This document shows positions 58,097 to 64,000 of a stretch of DNA of 64,000 nt, one piece after another. The stretch comes from Candolleomyces eurysporus (Eukaryota > Basidiomycota > Agaricomycetes > Agaricales > Psathyrellaceae), in NCBI GenBank assembly GCA_027579435.1, contig JANBPK010000817.1:62001-126000 (forward strand). Reading direction: 5' to 3'. Under the pieces are notes generated by a model that was given only the letters and a program-made list of their open reading frames with translations, had not been told where the DNA came from and did not search any database. How positions within the stretch are numbered: the first letter of the stretch is position 1; every line of letters begins with the position of its first letter. A program made the position numbers and the translations under genes.

Positions 58097-59428
58097 CTAT
58101 CCGAACAAACGTCTCAGCCCCCTCTTCTTCTTCCTCCTTGGCACCTGACTCAACGCGATCCGCAGCCTCTCTTCTTCCTCCATCTGCCTTCTCCTTGCTT
58201 CCTCCGCCACCCTTCGCTGCTCCGCTAGTGCGAGCTCGTGCTCTCGTTGAATTCTTGCAGCCTCTATGCGTCTGGCTTCCTCCTGAGCTAGGATTAGTCT
58301 CTCCCTCTCTAGTCTTTCTCTCTCCATTTGTTCTTGGGCACGACGACGCTCAGCTTCGATTCTAGCTACCTCTTGCTGTATTCGCCATGCCTCTGCCTCT
58401 AGCTGTCTCCTGGCTTGCTCTGCTCGAGCTCGCGCTGCCGCTGTAGACGGAGTGAGTAAGACCAAACAGGGTATGATAGTATGAAACGGGGACCGTACCT
58501 TCCATCTCTAGTCTAATCCTTTCAGCCTCAGCCTTTTGCCGCTCCCTCTCCGCTCTGAGCTCCCTCTCTATCTCAGCTGCAGCCGCAGTCTGCGAGACGT
58601 CCTTCCTCTCGTCAACTATCTCCCTCTGAATCTGCAGCGCCATCGGATTATTATTTCCCAAGATGTATCTCAGGATATCCGACACCGACTGGCCACTCCC
58701 GTCATGCCTCATCATCTTTGCGCCTTTCTCAAGGGCTGACTTGAACCCCAAATCATCTTGGGTCAGTAACTCTTGCTCCCGCTGCGCGCCGACCTGTGGG
58801 TTAACGGAGCCCCACATATTTGTCACAAGGACGACGTTCCGTAGGGTCTGCTCGCCACACAACTTTCTGAAGGCTCGGAAATTCTTGAGCGAGATACCGC
58901 CCATTCGGAAGTCAGAAATCCTGTGGAGGAAAAGAAGGCCTGCGAGTTTATGGCCGTCCTTGTACCTGAGGCGTGGCGTCAGAACCAAAACGAAGGAACC
59001 AATGCTGTTGCCACTCACGAACTCGCAAGGAAATCCGCAATAAGCTTCAGGATGTCGGAGTCGCTCCTTACCGTGTCGTCGAATCCTGGAGTATCGACTA
59101 GGACGACTCTCCTTCCGTCGATATCGAACGGCGTAGTAGCGGTCACGACCTCGGTGCACGATCGCAGGCCATCGCTCGTTGGAAGGCTCGAATTAGACGC
59201 TAGATTGATGAACTATAACGTAGGAGCAGAGCCAACCGATGGCCAACATTGAGACTCTAGCCCTGAGACTCGAAAAGATTTGAACGGCATACTGTCGTCT
59301 TTCCACTGCCAGTAGCGCCCATGACGCTAGAAGGAGGGGGCAGAGTGAGCCTGTTAGCAGTCTTCATTTTCCTTCTCGCACCACCGAACTCACGCAATCG
59401 TAGCATTTTCCTCTCCAATCCGTCCCAT
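58097..59428 (-). CDS. AIG1/septin-like P-loop GTPase with C-terminal coiled coil (357 aa)
   Basis: Minus exons 59428-59394, 59326-59293, 59212-59019, 58965-58499 and 58440-58097 sum to 1074 nt. The protein opens MGRIGEENATIAVM and has a Walker A/G1 motif GATGSGKT (15-22). A G2-like SCTEVV segment and G3 motif D63-TPGFDD follow. Then come YKDGHKLAGLLFLHRISDFRMGG and NVVLVTNMWGSV at the place where other GTPases carry N/TKxD. The last about 190 residues are a highly charged coiled coil (repeats of E-A-E-R-R, Q-E-E-A-R-R) ending in a basic RRKKKRGLRRLFG tail that could bind membranes. Such proteins are numerous in agaricomycetes and resemble the plant/animal AIG1 (IAN/GIMAP) group linked to immunity. 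The exact role is unknown. The atypical G4 motif leaves the base specificity open. Confidence 0.85.
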
Positions 59429-59514
59429 GGTGGTCGACGAACAGGATGAACTGCTGAAGTGGTGGGAGAGCGAGGGGAAGAAACGATGACAAGAAAGTCA
59501 ATCGAACCTACGCT

Positions 59515-59980
59515 GATATATTCGAGCGTTCAGCGCTTAAATGTGCACTGCGCGTGATACGCGAGGTTCAAGAACTTTCATATCCCGAGGAACGTGGGGA
59601 CAACGAGCCCTTCAAGAGCCCACGCACGCCGAACCAGATGGACGCAAGACGGCACAGGGAGCTGCAATATATGCCTCTGAAAGCGTCGTATGAACCAAGA
59701 AGACAAGCCAGCATGATAATCAGTTAAGAATCAGACAGTCTCTATCAGGAGGCTCTATCTTCTAGCATGTAGTGAGGGTTGAGGACTTCCGTGCGAATGA
59801 ACGCATGAACACTTACTTGGCATGCGTGGAGATGTGAACAGTGTTCAGGCTTCTTCCCTGATCGTCCCAGCTAGAGTTACTCCATCTGCGCCAGACTCGG
59901 TCTGGAGTCCTCCTTTGGCACGTTCTGGAGTTGCTTGTTACATGAGTCTCCAATAGCCGTAAGGTAAAGACGTCCCGCGC
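59515..59980. repeat. Direct repeat unit 1 of a tandem pair
   Basis: About 80-85 percent identical over its first 230 bp to 60205-60645. Shared words include tgcactgcgcgtgatacg, gagcccttcaa.agcccacg, cgcacgccgaaccagatgg, tctagcatgta.tga and cctttggcacgttctgg. Offset is about 690 bp. No conserved open frame long enough to call. Confidence 0.75.
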
Positions 59981-59984
59981 CGCT

Positions 59985-60175
59985 GTATTTTCACAGACCT
60001 ACGTAGCCTTTGGAAAATTTTAAGGCATTTCTGATATCCAAGTCGTCGAGCTGGCATTCCTCGACAGTGGAACATGTAGGCGATGAAAGCTGAAGGTCTG
60101 AAAATTTCTTATCATGGTAAATCTGTTAGATCTCCCAGGCAACTCTTCGGCCGGGTCCAACTTCTCCCTGAGATA
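59985..60175. repeat. Inverted repeat arm 1 (partner 61120-61325)
   Basis: Reads ctgtatttt.cagacctacgta.cctttg and later ggcatttctg, ggcattcct.gacagtgg, gatgaaagctgaagg and atcatgg. The reverse complement of 61325-61120 reads the same words in the same order at about 80 percent identity. Confidence 0.65.
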
Positions 60176-60204
60176 CCTGCAGAGATCCAATCATACCTGT
60201 ATAT

Positions 60205-60645
60205 ATCTATTTGAACGTTCAGCACTTAAATGTGCACTGCGCGTGATACGTGAGGTTTAAGAACTTTCATATCTCGAGGAACGTGGCGACAACGAGCCCT
60301 TCAAAAGCCCACGCACGCCGAACCAGATGGACGCAAGACGGCGCAGGGAGCTGCATTCTATGCCTCGGAAAGCGTCGTATGGACCAAGAAGATGACCCCG
60401 CATGGAGTCCAGTCAGAGCTTTGATAGCTTCTATTAGAAGGCTCTACATTCTAGCATGTAATGACGATTGAGAATTTGCGTGCAAATGAGCACATGAAAA
60501 CTTACTCGATATGAACAGTATTTAGACTTCTTCCCCAATCATTTCAGCCAGAGCTACGCCATATGAGCATGGCTTGTTCCGGGGTTCACCTTTGGCACGT
60601 TCTGGGGTTTCCTGTTGCATGAACCTCCGTAAGGTGAAGCTGTCC
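60205..60645. repeat. Direct repeat unit 2 of a tandem pair
   Basis: Second, slightly more diverged copy of 59515-59980. Small indels (for example a missing 'gcgtgga' near 60520) show that the copies have diverged independently. Confidence 0.75.
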
Positions 60646-60779
60646 CGCAGAAGACTCGGATAGAGTCACCGTCAGTCAGGCACCTCGCTGCTCTCTGAAC
60701 ACGGAGAAGGTGAGTTTCTCATTGTCAATAAATATGAGTACTTAGACTGGGATTCGACTTACCGTGATATCTTCTCCTC

Positions 60780-61200
60780 GACTGTCATATTCTTCGTGTT
60801 CTTCAACTTGCACGCAGCGATGTAATCAAGCGTTGGAACCAAGCAACAGCGCTCACGGCATCGGCCGACGGCCTGTCTTCTTAACATGGACAAATTATAT
60901 CAGTTCCATTTTCCAGAGCAATATCCGACGGGTTTCCCATTTCGAACAATCCATCCTCGAATACTCGGCCAGATACTCGGCGCTCTCCGTCTCCTTTTTT
61001 AACTGAAAATACGCTACATCATAAGATGGGATAACATTGGTAGCAGAGTCAAGTGTCTGTGCCAAGCATGCTCCGCTGAGCCCCAACTTTTGCTATCTTG
61101 TGCGTTTGATTGTAGCCTGCATGTATCTCGAGGAGAATGAGTTGTCCCCGGCCGAAAATTTGCCCGAGGGACCCGAAAGGTATCCCATGATAGGAAGTTT
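60780..61200. repeat. Copy of the BUD31 upstream segment
   Basis: Diverged same-orientation duplicate of 55230-55570, separated here from any BUD31 gene. Overlaps the start of inverted repeat arm 2. Confidence 0.5.
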
Positions 61201-61325
61201 TCAGCCCTTCAGCTTTCATCGCATACCACTGTCCAGGAATGCCAGCCCTACTCGTCACGGACAGCAGAAATGCCATAGAAATTTTCAAAGGTTACGTAGG
61301 TCTGACAATACAGTGGCTTGACGCA
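61120..61325. repeat. Inverted repeat arm 2 (partner 59985-60175)
   Basis: Reverse-complement match of arm 1. The minus strand here carries a 79-codon frame (contains SRAGIPGQWYAMKAEGLKTS) whose equivalent in arm 1 is interrupted by stops, so the ancestral unit may have been coding. Confidence 0.65.
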
Positions 61326-61353
61326 ATAATTAGAGAATAGGCGTTGTGTCTAG

Positions 61354-63487
61354 GGCTTCGTTCGCTTTCATCGAGGTCTGGTCAAGGCGAGCGCAATTGC
61401 CATCGTCATCGCCATCGAGCCATCGAGCCGACGTCTCATCGCTGACCTCCCTGGCAGGCTCAACAATTTGGGATCTTTTCTCAAGAGTCGCTTCGAGCGC
61501 ACCAGAGCCCTCTCCGACATTGCTGAATCAATTTCAGTCCAACAACGAGCAGTTGAGCTGACTCCCCCGGGTCATCCAGACCTCCCTGGCATGCTCAACA
61601 ACCTCGGAATGTCATTCTTGTATCGCTCAGTCCTAAAGCGGAGTGATAATGACTTGAACATAAGCATTGCCCTTTTCAAGTCTGCAGCTACTTGTGGTTA
61701 TGGCCCCCCATCATTGAGATTGATGGCAGCTAGATGTTGGGCTTTCCTTTCCAACAAACATCATCCTCGTTCGCCCCAGACCCTCACTGCATTCGATACG
61801 GCCATAAAGCTCATGTCCCTGGTTGCAAGCCTCGATCAAACTGTGCAACATCGTCACGCAACACTCCAGAATATCATTGGCTTGCCTTGCGAGGCTGCCG
61901 CCGTTGGGTGTTCACTTGGGAGAGCTGACAAAGCCTTGGACTGGCTCGAACAAGGTCGCTGCCTCGTTTGGACCCAACTAAGCAATTTGCGAACACTGCT
62001 TGTTGATCTTCACACATCCAATGAAAGCCTTGAACAACGTCTTTTGGATGTTTCAAGGCGACTGGAAGATTCTAGTTCGCGTCAGGGCTCTCATATTGAC
62101 ATGTCCATATCAGAAAAGATCTCACTAGAGGATGAAGCGCGAGTGCATTTAGAGCTTGCAAATGAGTGGGAAGAACTTGTCAGCACGGTGAGGCGTACCG
62201 TGCCAGGCTTTGAGAACTTCCTCCAGCCATCCCCATGCTCTACCCTACTTCAACATCTCCCAGACTCCGGACCTATCATCATCATCAATGCACACGAAGA
62301 CCGCTGTGATGCCATTGCGCTTCTAGCTGGACTCGACGAGCCTTTCCATATTCCATTACTCAGTTTCTCGCAGAAGAAGGCTGTCACATACTCCAATGCT
62401 CTAACGGCTCACTTACAGCTCAAAGAGCTGCGTATGCGTGGGGTCCATGCAGACAGAGACGAAGAAGAGGATGAAGACAATGGGCCAACAGAAAGAACTA
62501 TGCGGCCAAGCGTAAAGAAACTGGGTAACGGCATCATTTGCAACATTCTTGAGAGTCTATGGAAAGAGGTAGTAAAGCCAATATTAGAGGCCCTAGGATT
62601 CCCGGTGAGTAAATTTACCCCAACGGTAGCTCCGGTTCTGACCCCTGTGACAGAGGTTACAATCATCATCCGAAACGACACTCCCCAGGATCTGGTGGTG
62701 CCCCACAGGTCCTATGTCCTTCCTCCCTATTCACGCAGCTGGGATATATGGAGGCAAGGATTCTGACACCATACTCAATTATGCTGTCTCATCATACACG
62801 CCATCCGTCACTCTCCTCGCCGATCGAATCAAGAATAACCACCCGATTCATCAGGATGTCTCTGGCTTATTCCTGACAAGCCAACCGGATGCACCTGGCC
62901 TTTCACGGATCCCTGGAGTCACAAAGGAGGTTACGTCAATCCACAATCAGGCCATTGAGCATGGGGTGCGAGCGCTAAACCTCGCAGGGAGCGATGTTAC
63001 AGTTGACATGGCCCTTCAGCACATGGAAGAGTTCAGCTGCATCCACCTTGCTTGCCATGCATCGCAAGATCAAAACGAGCCACTTCAAAGTCGATTCCGA
63101 TTCCACAGTGGTTCCCTTGATCTCTCAAGAATTATTCGGAAGAATCTCAAGAACGCCGACCTTGCTTTCCTATCGGCATGTGAAACTAGCACCGGTGAGG
63201 AGAAGCTTTCCGAGGAGGTGGTCCATCTGGCTGCTGGGATGCTCGCAGCTGGATATCGTAGAGTGGTAGCCACGATGTGGGCCATTGCCGATAAGCATGC
63301 GCCAGAGGTTGCGAGTGACTTCTACGGTTACCTCTTGGCCCGGCGAGTCGAAGGGGATGGCAGCGGATTTGACGGATCGGACTCTGCCTATGCCCTGCAT
63401 CACGCCATAGAACAGTTGAGGAAGAGACTTGACGATTCCGAAAAGTCTTTGCTTACTTGGATCCCTTATGTACATTTTGGTCTCTGA
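61354..63487 (+). pseudogene. TPR-CHAT caspase-like protein, 5'-truncated
   Basis: The plus-strand frame is open from just after a stop at 61351-61353, with no ATG before the TPR region; exons run to 62604 and from 62654 to 63487. It begins inside a TPR repeat (DLPGRLNNLGSFLKSRFERT), then one full repeat (DLPGMLNNLGMSFLYR) and a long helical linker with a DEEEDED acidic patch. The CHAT peptidase domain follows: RIWWCPTG, SFLPIHAAGIYG, the catalytic His in IHLACHAS, the catalytic Cys in FLSACETSTG, and the end SLLTWIPYVHFGL. Both catalytic residues are present. Intact homologues carry many more TPR repeats and a proper start, so the gene has lost its 5' part or uses an unseen upstream exon. 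CHAT proteases of this type are caspase/separase relatives; some microbial ones act in immune proteolysis. Confidence 0.8.
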
Positions 63488-63662
63488 TTTATCCATCGTT
63501 CAGTGTCATTTATATTCATGCTCTATTCCATTTCGTTATCGTAACTATCATCTACAAGTTCATCTCCGCGGTATCGCTCCACCAAGTACGTCCTCGATAG
63601 TAAGTTAAACAGGTGGGTTCCTACCGTCCAATATTGCCTAATCCCTCCTCATAAGAATCCTA
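63488..63662. other. Convergent 3' ends, short spacer
   Basis: A 175-bp gap between the TPR-CHAT stop (+) and the stop of the last minus-strand gene. No terminator motif is apparent. Confidence 0.4.
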
Positions 63663-64000
63663 CTATCTCCGAACGCGACGATCACCCTCGTTGCTCTGGT
63701 TTTCCTGTGAGCTGAAGGGCTGAGCGGTGTCCCGGCACTGATACATCCGCTCCAGCTCTTCCAGTTCAGCCAGACTTGGTATCAAAGTAGGGTTCATCAG
63801 AACGATGAGCTCAACGAAGAGGGCCTCGAGGTAGACAAGTGAGTAGAGGCTCGTGTGAGGCTGGAGCTGGTAGATGTGCGAGTGAGAGTCGATGCGGTCG
63901 AAGCGTGTGGTAGGGTCGTAGGAGATGCGGATGAGGAGAACGCAGGATTTGACAGAGCATATTTGAGTTAGATCCGATCGAGCTCCTTTGCATGATGACC
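63663..64000 (-). CDS. Hypothetical protein, C-terminal exon (cut by window edge)
   Basis: An uninterrupted minus-strand frame enters from beyond base 64000 and stops at TAG 63663-63665. It encodes a rich, protein-like sequence: CVLLIRISYDPTTRFDRI, then HSHIYQLQPHTSLYSLVYLEALFVELIVLMNP, then LAELEELERMYQCRD and a polar tail. The middle could be a hydrophobic helix. I do not recognise the family. Codon use and amino-acid balance support real coding sequence; the missing 5' part prevents assignment. Confidence 0.55.
   Translation of the reverse strand, partial: SSCKGARSDLTQICSVKSCVLLIRISYDPTTRFDRIDSHSHIYQLQPHTSLYSLVYLEALFVELIVLMNPTLIPSLAELEELERMYQCRDTAQPFSSQENQSNEGDRRVRR

Noticed and set aside
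1..64000. CRISPR arrays, rRNA and tRNA genes
   Set aside because: No regularly spaced identical short repeats, no rRNA-like blocks and no convincing tRNA cloverleaf were seen; the repeats present are gene- or segment-sized.

Overview
The window is nuclear DNA of a basidiomycete fungus, most likely an agaricomycete. Genes are packed on both strands and cut by many short (about 50-80 nt) GT-AG introns. The gene types also fit: an F-box/LRR-type protein with the agaric 'VCKEWR..VEGTPQLW' signature, a TPR-CHAT protein, a fungal AIG1/septin-like P-loop GTPase and interferon-induced-6-16-like proteins. Scattered N bases (mainly 18-27 kb and 48-50 kb) mark weaker assembly.

Layout. (1) 0-25 kb is accessory sequence dominated by one lineage-specific gene family, here called family L. 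Its members have seven exons and a ricin-B/beta-trefoil-like N-terminus, followed by two diverged copies of one C-terminal domain. Copies lie at 0-0.6 kb (cut by the window edge), 4.0-5.5, 13.1-14.6, 18.3-19.8, 20.1-21.6 and 22.8-24.3 kb, with another at 55.9-57.4 kb. A promoter-plus-two-exon relic sits at 22.3 kb and a 3' fragment at 3.7 kb. Interleaved are an F-box gene (5.8 kb) with two degraded copies of its start, a small secreted protein with a Cys-rich tail (1.4-1.9 kb), and a secreted precursor carrying four cationic amphipathic repeats (16.1-16.9 kb). (2) 25.7-34.5 kb is a conserved core: an alpha/beta hydrolase divergent from VPS41 (HOPS subunit), then an arrestin-like protein. (3) 34.7-45.7 kb is a same-strand array of seven related genes for secreted proteins ending in an ISG12/IFI6-like domain; three look intact and four carry lesions. 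(4) 45.9-50.6 kb is repeat-rich, with a degraded helicase-like remnant. (5) 51.0-55.2 kb is core again: a Kha1-type K+/H+ antiporter and the splicing factor BUD31. (6) 57.4-64 kb is accessory: a P-loop GTPase, a repeat complex with tandem and inverted copies, a 5'-truncated TPR-CHAT protease gene, and the last exon of a gene leaving the window.

The core genes are vesicle traffic, trafficking adaptor, ion transport and splicing functions with no obvious joint pathway. The accessory genes are rapidly duplicating secreted or putatively defence/cell-death-like proteins. The strongest candidates for undescribed biology are family L, the IFI6-like array and the repeat-peptide precursor. All functional statements are from sequence reading only; no database search was run.
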